13,896 nucleotides of DNA from Halodesulfurarchaeum sp. (GCA_018334775.1 JAGXLJ010000006.1:1-13896); one strand, 5' to 3'; counted from the first letter of the stretch, positions 1-7,395 are shown. The notes: generated from the sequence alone by a model not told the origin. A program made the numbers and translations.

Positions 1-540
1 ACCGCAGTCCGAGGCGATGGAGGCATACACCACTTCGTTTTCGCCGGCCGGGCCCGTACACGCGACTTTCGCGTCCGTAGAGGCTTTGCAGGTGGCTTCC
101 ACTCCCTTTCCCCACGTCGACGCAGGTTCGATAGAGATGTCGCCCTCGCTAATCCTGAGGGAGACCGGGTCAACGGCCTGCCCTGTGACGATAACCCCCA
201 TCGCGTCGTCTAGACTCCCTGCAAGGTGGGCCGCAAAATCACCGCCGCTGTAGGAGTCCAAAAACGTCCCAGTGAGCGGTGATTTGGTGATAGCGGCATA
301 TCGGGGTTCGCCCGGAAGGAGTCCTGAGAGCGGGCCAACCATGAAGAGTAACGCGTTCCCCGGTCCAAGCGGATCGACGCCAGCCTCGGTTCGCTTGTAA
401 AGATACCGTGCACCGAGTCCCTTCCCGCCCACGAACCGACGGCGCCACGACTCCGGGATTTGTTCTCGGGTGACGGTTCCGTCGGTGAGGTTCACCTCGA
501 TCAGGTGGGTCCGACGGGGCGGGGCTGTCTCCGATGTCAC
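1..540 (-). CDS. aor: Aldehyde:ferredoxin oxidoreductase family protein, N-terminal part (runs off left edge)
   Basis: Tungsten-pterin enzymes of this family oxidise aldehydes to carboxylic acids and reduce ferredoxin in the cytoplasm. The minus strand is open from a GTG at 540 to the window edge (180 codons). It carries the AOR N-terminal pattern in order: a short beta strand ending in VNLTDG (residues 16-21), the cofactor loop FVGGKGLGARYLY (36-48), DPLGPGN, GPLSG, TKSPLTGTFLDSYSGG (about 87-102), a WGKG motif, and VACTGPAGENEVVYASIA near the visible end. The Fe4S4 cysteines of the family lie further on and are not seen. GTG 540 is the first start codon after an in-frame TGA ten codons upstream; no well-spaced Shine-Dalgarno sequence is visible. 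The substrate cannot be told. An aldehyde-handling enzyme would fit next to a demethylating dehydrogenase that can leak formaldehyde, but that link is inference. Confidence 0.85.
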   Translation of the reverse strand, partial: MTSETAPPRRTHLIEVNLTDGTVTREQIPESWRRRFVGGKGLGARYLYKRTEAGVDPLGPGNALLFMVGPLSGLLPGEPRYAAITKSPLTGTFLDSYSGGDFAAHLAGSLDDAMGVIVTGQAVDPVSLRISEGDISIEPASTWGKGVEATCKASTDAKVACTGPAGENEVVYASIASDCG

Positions 541-850
541 GTCTCCGGAGTAAACGGGTTGGGTTCAGAAGTCCACCGGTTTCGGACAGCCCCACTTGTT
601 CCGCCCGAACGGGGGGTACGGTCGTGGCCTATATTTGTTATTTCCAGTTGATACAAAATCGGTCCGGTCTCCGATTTTACCCTCAATTTTGTTGGTGCTG
701 GTACGTTCCACTACTCGATAGACTTGTGACAGTCATGCAATTTCGCAGCAATTACCACTATCCCCTCTATCGATTTTCTATAACATGAAAGGCACATCCT
801 CTATTTGAAGGCACGATATTTTTATGCAATGATTTATCATCGACTCCGGA

Positions 851-859
851 AACTATATG
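851..859 (+). promoter_or_regulatory. Candidate TATA box of the dehydrogenase gene
   Basis: The stretch AACTATATG resembles an archaeal TATA element and would place the transcript start near 880, leaving a leader of about 90 bases before the ATG at 974. Equally TATA-like sequences lie at 819-826 and 831-838, so the exact promoter is uncertain. Confidence 0.3.
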
Positions 860-961
860 TGCAAAACCGCCGAGAGGTATAGTTGTGGGGCCGGTTCACA
901 CCCTAGCGAAGCGTGGTCAATCCTGGCACGAGCCATGGAGCGATCGAACGTGGACAGTCCC

Positions 962-966
962 GAGGT
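962..966 (+). promoter_or_regulatory. Ribosome binding site of the dehydrogenase gene
   Basis: GAGGT matches the archaeal anti-Shine-Dalgarno core and ends seven bases before the ATG at 974. It supports that start. An in-frame TAA at 968-970 also rules out a longer protein. Confidence 0.6.
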
Positions 967-973
967 ATAATCA

Positions 974-3508
974 ATGAGTTCAAACACACTACCTGACAGC
1001 GCCGGAACGGTAATAATCGGTGCTGGTATCGTGGGGAACAGTCTCGCTTATCACCTTGCTGATCAGGGCGTAGAAGACATCCTTCTGGTCGACAAGGGTC
1101 CGCTTCCGGACCCCGGTGGATCAACCGGTCACGCGTCGAACTTCCTGATGCCGGTGACACACTCGAAGGAGATGACCCAGCTGGGTTATGACTCCATCGA
1201 GCAGTACAGAGAAGCTGGCGTGTACGATACGTCTGGTGGCATCGAGGTTGCTCGCACGAAAGAGCAGATGGAGGAGAACAAGCGACGAGTCCATTCGGCA
1301 AAGGCCTTCGGGGGTCACGCCGAACTCCTCACCCCGGATGAGGTCAAAGAGAAGGTGCCCTATATCAACGAGGACATCCTTGAGGGCGGTGTTTACTTCA
1401 AAGATGCCGGTGTTGCGGACTCACTCCAGTTCGGGGAGATCTGCCGCGAACGTGCGAAGGACATGGGCAGGCTCACGGTGTCCCCGAACACGGAAGTCAC
1501 GGACATCTTCACGGATGGTGAGGAGGCCACGGGCATCGAAACCGACCGAGGGGACGTTGAGGTCGAAGACCGTTTGATCATTGCTGCCGGGATCTGGAGT
1601 CCGGAACTGGCCGAGATGGCCGGGTCCCGCATCCCGCTCACCCCGGCCGTCCACCAGATGATCAGCGTGGGCCCGATCGAGCAGTTCGAGGGCATCGAAG
1701 GGATCGAGTATCCGATTGTCCGGGACATGGATCACCGGATGTACGAGCGCCAGCACGGCGGCGAAATCGAGGTCGGCTCCTACTCCCACCCGCCGATCCT
1801 GTGGGACGTCGAGGACATTCCATCCATCGACGAGGCGCCGCTCTCGCCGACACAGCCGCCACTCACCGAGGACGCCTTCGAGGAGTCCATGGAGCATGCA
1901 CTCGAGCTCATGCCCGAAATTCTGGACGATCCCGACGCTGGCATCCGTCACTCCATCGATGGGTTGCTATCGCTGACCGCCGACGGCGGTCCCATCATCG
2001 GGCCATTAAAAGAATTCGACAACCTGTGGTCCGTCGCGGCGATTTGGATCAAAGAGGCACCCGCGCTGGGCAAGGAAGTTGCCAAATGGATTACGAAAGG
2101 GTATGGAGCGATCGAAGTGGACATGGAGGGCGAAAACATCGCCCGATACGAGGAGTACGGCCAAGGGATGGATTACATCGAGGCCCGTTCGAAAGAGGGT
2201 TTCCGCAAGATTTACGGCACGATTCACCCCTCCGAGCAGTGGATGACCGGCCGGCCGCTCCGCCAGACTGGCTTCCACGACCGGCTCGAAAAGTTCGACC
2301 CGATGTTCTTCGAGTCCGCGGGATGGGAGCGACCCCGCTGGTTCCGCGATAACGCGGACCTGCTGCAGGAGTACCAGGAAACCATCAACGAGTTGTCCCG
2401 GCCCCACGAGTGGGACCGGCGCTGGTGGTCCCCGATCATCTTGGCCGAGCACCTGCACATGCGGGACAACGTCGGCCTGATCGGCGACATGGGCTTCGGT
2501 ATCTACGAGCTGCAAGGCCCGGACGCTCTCGAAATGGCCGAGAAAATCACCGTCGGCCGAATGGACGGCGACGTCGGCAATCTGGTCTACACGCCGGTCC
2601 TCGACCAGAGCGCTGGCTTCCGTGCTGACTTGACCGTCGTGCGCCTCGAGGAGGACCGCTTCCGGTTCATCACCGGTGGCGGCGACGCAGGCCACGACAA
2701 GCAGTGGATCCGCGAGCACATGGAGGACGACATGGAAGTCGAACTCGTCTCCAAGAGCTCCGCACTCGGCACGATGGGCGTTTGGGGTCCAAAAGCCCGG
2801 AAGGTCATGGAGGATATCACAGAGGAAGACATGTCGGACGAGGCCTTCCCGGCTTACACGGCCCAGGAAGTCCACATTGGCGACGTCAAGGCCCTGGCGA
2901 TGCGCATCTCCTACGTCGGCGAACTCGGCTGGGAGCTCTACGCACCGATGGCGCAGACCGGACACCTCTGGGACACCATCTACGAAGCCGGGCAGGAGTA
3001 TGACCTCCGCCCGGTTGGGACGGGTGTCTACGGCGCCACTGGTCGCATGGAGAAGGGCTACCGCCTGCTCGGCACAGAGCTCAAGACCGAAAACAACCCG
3101 GTCGAAGCCGGACTGGACTTCCACGGCGTGAAGGACGCCGACTTCATCGGCAAGGAAGCCTATGTGGAAGCGATCGAAAGCGAGCCAGCCGCGAAGCTGT
3201 GCACGCTGTCAGTGACCGATCACAACCCCGAAGGTGGCGTTGAGCGTTATCCGCTGGGCGGTGAGCCGGTCAAAGATCTCGACGGCAACGTGCTGATCGA
3301 CGACGAGGGTCGACGCTCGTACACGACAGGTGCCGCGACTGGTCCCTCGGTCGGCAAGCACCTCATGTTTGCCTACATCCCGACTGACGTCGCGGAAGAA
3401 GGCAAGGAACTGCAGGTCGAGTACTTCGACCAGGACTACCCTGTCAAGATCGAACGTGTCGGCAGCAAGCCGCTGTTCGACCCCGGCAACGAAAGAATCC
3501 TGAGCTAA
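974..3508 (+). CDS. Dimethylglycine/sarcosine dehydrogenase-like FAD and folate enzyme
   Basis: Enzymes of this build oxidatively demethylate dimethylglycine or sarcosine, pass the methyl carbon to tetrahydrofolate as methylene-THF, and in the dehydrogenase forms give electrons to ETF. The 844 residues match the length of mitochondrial dimethylglycine dehydrogenase without its leader. A dinucleotide motif IIGAGIVGNSLAYHLA (14-29) opens the DAO fold. GGSTGHAS has a histidine at 53 in the place where this family attaches FAD covalently. LTADGGPIIGP (about 333-343) closes the oxidase half. A linker of FAO_M type follows, then a GcvT-like half from about 478, with Asp552 in RADLTV where GcvT folds keep their folate-site Asp, GELGWELYAP near 648-657, and a C-terminal barrel from about 725. 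ETF genes follow directly, suggesting ETF as acceptor. Dimethylglycine, sarcosine or another N-methyl amine cannot be told apart here. Confidence 0.9.
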   Translation: MSSNTLPDSAGTVIIGAGIVGNSLAYHLADQGVEDILLVDKGPLPDPGGSTGHASNFLMPVTHSKEMTQLGYDSIEQYREAGVYDTSGGIEVARTKEQMEENKRRVHSAKAFGGHAELLTPDEVKEKVPYINEDILEGGVYFKDAGVADSLQFGEICRERAKDMGRLTVSPNTEVTDIFTDGEEATGIETDRGDVEVEDRLIIAAGIWSPELAEMAGSRIPLTPAVHQMISVGPIEQFEGIEGIEYPIVRDMDHRMYERQHGGEIEVGSYSHPPILWDVEDIPSIDEAPLSPTQPPLTEDAFEESMEHALELMPEILDDPDAGIRHSIDGLLSLTADGGPIIGPLKEFDNLWSVAAIWIKEAPALGKEVAKWITKGYGAIEVDMEGENIARYEEYGQGMDYIEARSKEGFRKIYGTIHPSEQWMTGRPLRQTGFHDRLEKFDPMFFESAGWERPRWFRDNADLLQEYQETINELSRPHEWDRRWWSPIILAEHLHMRDNVGLIGDMGFGIYELQGPDALEMAEKITVGRMDGDVGNLVYTPVLDQSAGFRADLTVVRLEEDRFRFITGGGDAGHDKQWIREHMEDDMEVELVSKSSALGTMGVWGPKARKVMEDITEEDMSDEAFPAYTAQEVHIGDVKALAMRISYVGELGWELYAPMAQTGHLWDTIYEAGQEYDLRPVGTGVYGATGRMEKGYRLLGTELKTENNPVEAGLDFHGVKDADFIGKEAYVEAIESEPAAKLCTLSVTDHNPEGGVERYPLGGEPVKDLDGNVLIDDEGRRSYTTGAATGPSVGKHLMFAYIPTDVAEEGKELQVEYFDQDYPVKIERVGSKPLFDPGNERILS

Positions 3509-3596
3509 GCTGACTGCGACCGGTCAGTCGTCCTGGGTCCGCCCTCGGGCGTTTCCGGGGTTCGAAACCGGTCACTTACACACGTTAATCATAACT

Positions 3597-4346
3597 ATGG
3601 AAACATTAGCCTGTATCAAACGAGTCGCGGACACCGGGGCAGAGATCGTTCTAACAGAAGACAAACAGTCGGTAGACGCCTCAGCGGTGGGCTACACGAT
3701 GGGGCCGCACGAGGAGTGTGCCATCGAAGAAGCCGTGCAGGTCGTCGAGGAGGAGGGCGGCACGTCGACAGTGCTGAGCCTCGGTCCCGAGGACGTAGAG
3801 GACCAGATTTACGAAGGAATCGGCCGCGGTGCCGACGAGGGGATCATCATGGAAACCGACGGCGAGGAATGGGGGCCGGAATCCACGGCCACAGCCATCG
3901 CCGATGGTGTCGAGGAACGTGACTTTGATCTCCTCTTCTTCGGCAACGAGTCCGGTGACAACGCGAACTACCAGGTCGGAATTCGCGTGGCTCACCAACT
4001 CGACCTCCCGGTCGTCACCGGTATCAAAGACTTCGACGTCGATGGGGACACGGCAATCGCCAAGCGAGACGTTCCCGGTGGTTCGGAAGTCTTTGAAGTC
4101 GACACGCCGGCTGTCATCACCGTCAAGGAAGGCCTGAATACACCGCGCTACCCGTCGATGCGGAGCCGGATGCAGGCCAAGAAACAGGAACTCGAGGTCC
4201 TCGATCCGAAGGACACCGAGGATCGCCTGCAAATGCAGGAACTCGAGACGCCCGAGGCCGAGGACTCAGAAGCCGAAGTCCTCGGGGAGGGCCCCGAGGC
4301 CGTGGACAATGCTGTCGAGGTCCTCGAAGAAATGGAGGTGCTCTAA
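3597..4346 (+). CDS. etfB: Electron transfer flavoprotein, beta subunit
   Basis: This is the smaller subunit of the ETF heterodimer, which binds AMP (or a second FAD in bifurcating types) and docks with the partner dehydrogenase. The 249-residue protein starts METLACIKRVADTG, matching the usual ETF beta N-terminus, and contains the family signature VKEGLNTPRYPSMRSRM at about 176-192, followed by AKK. The last 60 residues are a very acidic tail with several EAE and EVLEEM stretches, in keeping with a halophile. It lies 88 bases after the dehydrogenase and one base before etfA. No good Shine-Dalgarno sequence precedes the ATG. The likely role is to take electrons from the dehydrogenase upstream. 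The electron-bifurcating form needs extra features that cannot be judged by eye. Confidence 0.95.
   Translation: METLACIKRVADTGAEIVLTEDKQSVDASAVGYTMGPHEECAIEEAVQVVEEEGGTSTVLSLGPEDVEDQIYEGIGRGADEGIIMETDGEEWGPESTATAIADGVEERDFDLLFFGNESGDNANYQVGIRVAHQLDLPVVTGIKDFDVDGDTAIAKRDVPGGSEVFEVDTPAVITVKEGLNTPRYPSMRSRMQAKKQELEVLDPKDTEDRLQMQELETPEAEDSEAEVLGEGPEAVDNAVEVLEEMEVL
4334..4340 (+). promoter_or_regulatory. Strong ribosome binding site of etfA inside etfB
   Basis: GGAGGTG is a seven-base match to the archaeal anti-Shine-Dalgarno sequence and ends seven bases before the ATG at 4348. It fixes the etfA start there rather than at the upstream in-frame ATG at 4309, and shows that etfA is translated from the etfB transcript. 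Confidence 0.85.
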
Positions 4347-4347
4347 G

Positions 4348-5316
4348 ATGGTGCTGACACTCATCGAACACGGCGACGGCGAAATCGCTGAAACTTCCCT
4401 GGAGATGCTGACCCTCGCCCGGGACCTGGCCGACCAGGTCGACGAGGACGTCTCCGCCGCGATGTTTGGCGGCGAAGAGCTTGCAGCAGGACTGGGCGAG
4501 TATGGTGTCGATACTGCGTATGTCTGTGGGGGTGACCTTTCGGAATCCTATGCGCCGGAAGCCCGCGCTGACGCGCTGGGCATTCTCATGGACGATCTCG
4601 ATTCGGCCGCCGTCATAGGCGGCGGGACGGATACCGCGAACGAAGTCCTGGCTCATCTCAGTGCCAAGCGGGACCTCGCGATGGCGGCGAACACGCTCGA
4701 GGTGGATACCGACGGCGAGACCTGTGAAATCACCCGGCAGCGCTGGGGTGGCAGTCTGCTCGAGCACGCGACGATGGAAGGTGAGACGAAAGTGTTCTCG
4801 GCGCCGGACCACGAACTCCCCATCGAACCTGTCGGCGACGGGGAAGCCGCTGTCGAGACGATCACGCCGGATGTCGATGAGGCCTCTTTCGAGGTTGCGA
4901 TCGACCGCGTCGAAGAGGCGGACATCGAAGGCGTCCCGCTTCCCGAAGCCCGCATCGTCATCGGCGGGGGCCGAGGTGTCGGCGGCGAGGAGGACTTCGA
5001 ACAGTTGGAAGAATTGGCCGACCAATTCGATGGTGCGACCGTCGGTGCGACCCGCATTGCTGTCGACGAGGGATGGGTTTCCCACGATGCGCAGATCGGA
5101 CAGACGGGGCAGAAGATCGCTCCCGATCTCTATATCGCCGCGGGGCTCAGTGGCGCTGTTCAGCACTGGGTCGGGGCGAAAGGTTCGGAAAACGTCCTCG
5201 CAATCAACACTGATCCCGAGGCAGCGATCATGTACAAAGGCGACTACGCGATCGTCGGCGACCTCCATGAGGTCGTACCCGAGCTGACCGACGCCATCGA
5301 AGCCGCGACGGACTAG
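4348..5316 (+). CDS. etfA: Electron transfer flavoprotein, alpha subunit
   Basis: This subunit carries most of the FAD site of ETF. The 322-residue protein has the expected C-terminal FAD domain: IGGGRGVGG near residues 206-214, ATRIAVDEGW, then QIGQTGQKIAPDLYIAAGLSG and AVQHW at about 249-274, and AINTDPEAAIMYKGDYAIVGDLHEVVP toward the end, all family hallmarks. No fused ferredoxin or iron-sulfur domain is present. The start at 4348 is set by the strong ribosome binding site and lies one base after the etfB stop, so the two subunits are translationally coupled. No ETF:quinone oxidoreductase (FixC-like) or FixX gene lies in this window, so where the electrons go next is unknown. Confidence 0.95.
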   Translation: MVLTLIEHGDGEIAETSLEMLTLARDLADQVDEDVSAAMFGGEELAAGLGEYGVDTAYVCGGDLSESYAPEARADALGILMDDLDSAAVIGGGTDTANEVLAHLSAKRDLAMAANTLEVDTDGETCEITRQRWGGSLLEHATMEGETKVFSAPDHELPIEPVGDGEAAVETITPDVDEASFEVAIDRVEEADIEGVPLPEARIVIGGGRGVGGEEDFEQLEELADQFDGATVGATRIAVDEGWVSHDAQIGQTGQKIAPDLYIAAGLSGAVQHWVGAKGSENVLAINTDPEAAIMYKGDYAIVGDLHEVVPELTDAIEAATD

Positions 5317-5327
5317 TCGGATACCTC

Positions 5328-5346
5328 GGGATTTTCCCGTTTTCTC
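5328..5346 (+). terminator. Probable terminator after etfA
   Basis: A small inverted repeat GGGA-TTT-TCCC is followed by a second run of four T, just after the etfA stop and before the convergent folD. T-rich ends of this kind stop archaeal transcription. Confidence 0.4.
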
Positions 5347-5400
5347 GGTGGTGAGCGATAGGTCTCTCACCCAAGACTTCGCATTATTTCACCAAAGAGG

Positions 5401-5411
5401 CGGAAAAACGG
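5401..5411 (-). terminator. Probable terminator after folD
   Basis: Read on the minus strand this is CCGTTTTTCCG, a run of five T about 17 bases past the folD stop codon. It fits an archaeal oligo-T terminator in the gap shared with the convergent etfA. Confidence 0.4.
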
Positions 5412-5427
5412 ATAGCGTGAGGACCGT

Positions 5428-6303
5428 CTACGGCAGTTCGACGTCGATGTCGTGGTTCAGACCGGCGGATTTGACCGTGTTGTAAAGCAACATCGTAATC
5501 GTCATCGGGCCGACACCGCCCGGAACCGGGCTGATGGCGTCGACGACCTCTTTTGCGGATTCGAACTCAACGTCACCAACCAGTTCGTCGTCCACACGGT
5601 TAGTCCCGACATCGATGACTGTCTGGCCCTCCGAGAGCATCGAGCCGTCGATCATCTCCGGGACGCCCGCGGCGGCGATGACGATGTCCGCGTTGCGGGT
5701 CTTCTCCGCGAGGTTTTCCGTCCGTGAGTGACAGACCGTCACGGTCGCATTCCCGTAATCTGTCTTCTGCATCAGCAGGTTCGCGACCGGCTTGCCGACG
5801 ATGTTCGAGCGACCAACCACGACGACGTCCTTGCCTTCGGTGTCAACCCCTGCATCCTCGATCATCTTGAGGATGCCGTGTGGGGTACAGGGCTTGAATC
5901 GGGCGTTTCCGCTGACCATGAGGCCGACGTTCGTCGGGTGGAACCCGTCGACGTCCTTCATCGGGTCGATTTCCTTGAGGACCCGGCTCTCGTCGACCTG
6001 ATCAGGAACGGGCAACTGAACGAGAATACCGTGAACCTCGGGGTCCTCGTTCAGGTCGTCAATCGTGTCATAGAGTTCCTCCGCGGGTGCGTCGGGATCG
6101 ATCTCGATGTGGAAACTCTCCATCCCGATCTCTTCACATGCCTTCTGTTTCATCGAGACGTAGGTTTCACTCGCTGGGTCGTCGCTCATTAGGACGGTCG
6201 CGAGCCCGGGAGTGACACCCTCATCAGTGAGCGTTTCCACGCTGTCTTCGAGGTCTGTGCGAATCGAATCCGCGAGTTCGTTGCCGTCGATAATGTATGT
6301 CAT
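5428..6303 (-). CDS. folD: Bifunctional methylene-THF dehydrogenase / methenyl-THF cyclohydrolase
   Basis: FolD oxidises 5,10-methylene-THF to methenyl-THF with NAD(P)+ and hydrolyses it to 10-formyl-THF in the cytoplasm. The 291-residue protein has all the family marks: YVSMK with the catalytic Tyr48 and Lys52, GILVQLPVP, KDVDGFHPTN, CTPHGILKM, the cofactor-binding VVGRSNIVGKPVANLL near 160, and PGGVGPMTITMLLYNT close to the end. The ATG at 6303 (MTYIIDGNEL) matches the usual N-terminus; a GTG at 6318 would add five residues. It faces the ETF genes and diverges from the reductase-like gene. Besides its housekeeping role in purine and formyl-methionine synthesis, here it would carry carbon from the dehydrogenase or reductase on toward formate. 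Confidence 0.95.
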   Translation of the reverse strand: MTYIIDGNELADSIRTDLEDSVETLTDEGVTPGLATVLMSDDPASETYVSMKQKACEEIGMESFHIEIDPDAPAEELYDTIDDLNEDPEVHGILVQLPVPDQVDESRVLKEIDPMKDVDGFHPTNVGLMVSGNARFKPCTPHGILKMIEDAGVDTEGKDVVVVGRSNIVGKPVANLLMQKTDYGNATVTVCHSRTENLAEKTRNADIVIAAAGVPEMIDGSMLSEGQTVIDVGTNRVDDELVGDVEFESAKEVVDAISPVPGGVGPMTITMLLYNTVKSAGLNHDIDVELP

Positions 6304-6315
6304 TGGTCGTTCGAA

Positions 6316-6328
6316 CACGGAGTCCGTG
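6316..6328. repeat. 13-base perfect inverted repeat upstream of folD
   Basis: CACGGA-G-TCCGTG is symmetrical over its whole length, with TTCGAA directly beside it at 6310-6315. It lies at the edge of the divergent folD/reductase intergenic region, at the upstream GTG codon of folD, where an operator could act. No protein is known to bind it from this sequence alone. Confidence 0.3.
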
Positions 6329-6421
6329 CCATCTGAATGCTACCCAGGAAAGCACCTTGAGGTTTTCTAGATGACCTCGCCGCCATCCCGTAAATACCCC
6401 CTAAACTTCGGCGTGCCAAAG

Positions 6422-6430
6422 AGTGATATC
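6422..6430 (+). promoter_or_regulatory. Candidate TATA box of the methylene-THF reductase-like gene
   Basis: AGTGATATC lies about 28 bases before the ATG at 6454, and no Shine-Dalgarno sequence lies between them. This spacing is what a leaderless haloarchaeal transcript would show. Confidence 0.4.
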
Positions 6431-6453
6431 CCTCTCACAGCTAGTGTGTAAAC

Positions 6454-7290
6454 ATGACACGGGATGGTGCAAGCGAACTCTTAGCAGATCCACATTTCGA
6501 ATTGCTCCCCTTTGACGGACTCTACGATGAGGCCGATCAACTTCCGACGGGGTCGACGGTGGCGTTGACTGCATCGCCGGACAAAGGCGTCGACGAAACT
6601 GTCGAACGATCTCTCACCCTGGCCGAGAAAGGCTTTGAAGTATCGACCCACGTCGCCGCCCGGGCCGTGCGCAGCCAGGACCACCTGGCGGAGATCACTG
6701 AGAAACTGAAACAGGCGGGCATCGAGGACATTTTCGTTCCAGGAGGCGACAACAAGGAACCGGAAGGTCCCTACGACTCGTCCTATGCGATGCTCGCGGA
6801 CCTCGATGAGGAACTCGACACCGATTTCGAGCGGATTGGTATCGCGGGCTACCCCGAGGGCCATCAGTTCATCGAGGACGACACGCTCCGGGAGCACCTC
6901 GTGAAAAAGGAGCCCTACGCCGATTATATCGTCACCCAGATGACTTTCGATCCGGATGCGGTGGCCCGCTGGGCCAGTGAAATCAGCTCGGAGTCCGGCG
7001 TCGAGTTGCCGATCATTGTCGGGGTGCCTGGCGTCATGAAGTATCAGCGATTGCTCAGCATCTCCCGAGAAATCGGCGTCGGCGATTCGCTCAACTACCT
7101 TCGCAAGACCACCGGTATCTTTGACTTTATCAAACAGTTCCTGGGGTCCCGTGGCCAGTACGCACCGGATGATTTCATTCAGGGACTCGGCGAGTACTAC
7201 GAGACCGGTGACTACGGTATCGAAGACGTTCACTTGTATACGTTCAATCAGGCTGCGGACACAGAGCAATGGCGCCGGAGTTACGTCTGA
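6454..7290 (+). CDS. metF: Methylenetetrahydrofolate reductase-like protein
   Basis: MetF-family TIM-barrel flavoproteins interconvert methylene-THF and methyl-THF. The 278-residue protein shows HVAARAVRS (about 69-77), a GGDN loop, GIAGYPEGH near 129-137, IVTQMTFD near 158-165, a central IIVGVPGVM and HLYTFNQA near 260, all in the order expected for the family. The first strand reads STVALTASPDKG, whereas classical enzymes have an E-x-x-P-P-type motif containing the catalytic Glu; by my alignment a Leu takes the Glu position. This recalls divergent MetF-like proteins found beside demethylation genes in marine bacteria. Between a dehydrogenase-ETF-FolD set and an MtrH-like methyltransferase it plausibly runs from methyl-THF to methylene-THF. 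Direction and electron partner are inference. Confidence 0.82.
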   Translation: MTRDGASELLADPHFELLPFDGLYDEADQLPTGSTVALTASPDKGVDETVERSLTLAEKGFEVSTHVAARAVRSQDHLAEITEKLKQAGIEDIFVPGGDNKEPEGPYDSSYAMLADLDEELDTDFERIGIAGYPEGHQFIEDDTLREHLVKKEPYADYIVTQMTFDPDAVARWASEISSESGVELPIIVGVPGVMKYQRLLSISREIGVGDSLNYLRKTTGIFDFIKQFLGSRGQYAPDDFIQGLGEYYETGDYGIEDVHLYTFNQAADTEQWRRSYV

Positions 7291-7305
7291 ACTGATCGGG
7301 AAAAC

Positions 7306-7327
7306 CCCGTAAACCGGTAAAATTTAC
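7306..7327. repeat. Repeated GTAAA half-sites before the MtrH-like gene
   Basis: The gap holds CCCGTAAA, CCGGTAAA and then TTTAC, so that GTAAA-A-TTTAC at 7317-7327 forms an 11-base inverted repeat. CCCGTAAA also occurs at 6387-6394 upstream of the reductase-like gene. A shared regulator site is possible, but short AT-rich repeats can arise by chance. Confidence 0.25.
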
Positions 7328-7363
7328 AGGCAGACGGCCTGAAACGGGACCGGACATGGGAAG

Positions 7364-7369
7364 AATTAA
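7364..7369 (+). promoter_or_regulatory. Candidate TATA box of the MtrH-like gene
   Basis: AATTAA lies 27-32 bases before the ATG at 7396 in an otherwise GC-rich stretch, and no ribosome binding site follows. The spacing fits a leaderless transcript beginning at or near that ATG, and so argues against the GTG at 7378 as the start. Confidence 0.5.
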
Positions 7370-7395
7370 CTTGGCCCGTGGCGGATTTTCTAGTG

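Larger units (their letters stand above)
541..973. other. 433-base AT-rich intergenic region between two divergent genes
   Basis: No convincing gene lies here; the only long open frame begins inside the AOR gene in a shadow frame and has no recognisable content. The stretch from about 640 to 865 is clearly richer in A and T than its surroundings and holds several TATA-like stretches: TATATTT at 630-636 (reading AAATATA toward the AOR gene), TTTTTATG at 819-826, GATTTATC at 831-838 and CTATATG at 853-859. It must hold the promoters of both flanking genes. A short inverted repeat, GTTC-CGCCC-GAAC, sits at 598-610. From the nearest good TATA-like box to the dehydrogenase start is over 100 bases, so that transcript may have a leader. 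Confidence 0.6.

Noticed and set aside
239..595. Minus-strand 118-codon frame at the left edge
   Set aside because: It is Arg/Pro-rich and lies in another frame of the same strand as the AOR-family gene, which has the real motifs.
534..788. Plus-strand 84-codon frame in the intergenic region
   Set aside because: It begins at the AOR gene start region, has no ribosome binding site or recognisable content, and runs through the AT-rich promoter stretch.
2006..3124. Long minus-strand open frame (372 codons) opposite the dehydrogenase
   Set aside because: It is a shadow of the high-GC coding strand. Its translation shows no family motif, while the plus-strand protein matches a known family along its whole length.
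3510..3530. Weak inverted repeat GACTG...CAGTC after the dehydrogenase as a terminator
   Set aside because: The stem is only five pairs with no T run after it, and etfB follows in the same direction, so read-through is more likely.
4309..4347. Upstream ATG for etfA
   Set aside because: It overlaps the end of etfB in another frame, while the strong GGAGGTG is spaced for the ATG at 4348.
4123..5370. Minus-strand open frame (415 codons) opposite etfA
   Set aside because: It is a shadow frame; the ETF alpha FAD domain on the plus strand explains the region.
7378..7395. GTG start six codons upstream of the MtrH-like gene
   Set aside because: The family begins at MFxFE, and the TATA-like AATTAA is spaced for a leaderless transcript from the ATG at 7396.
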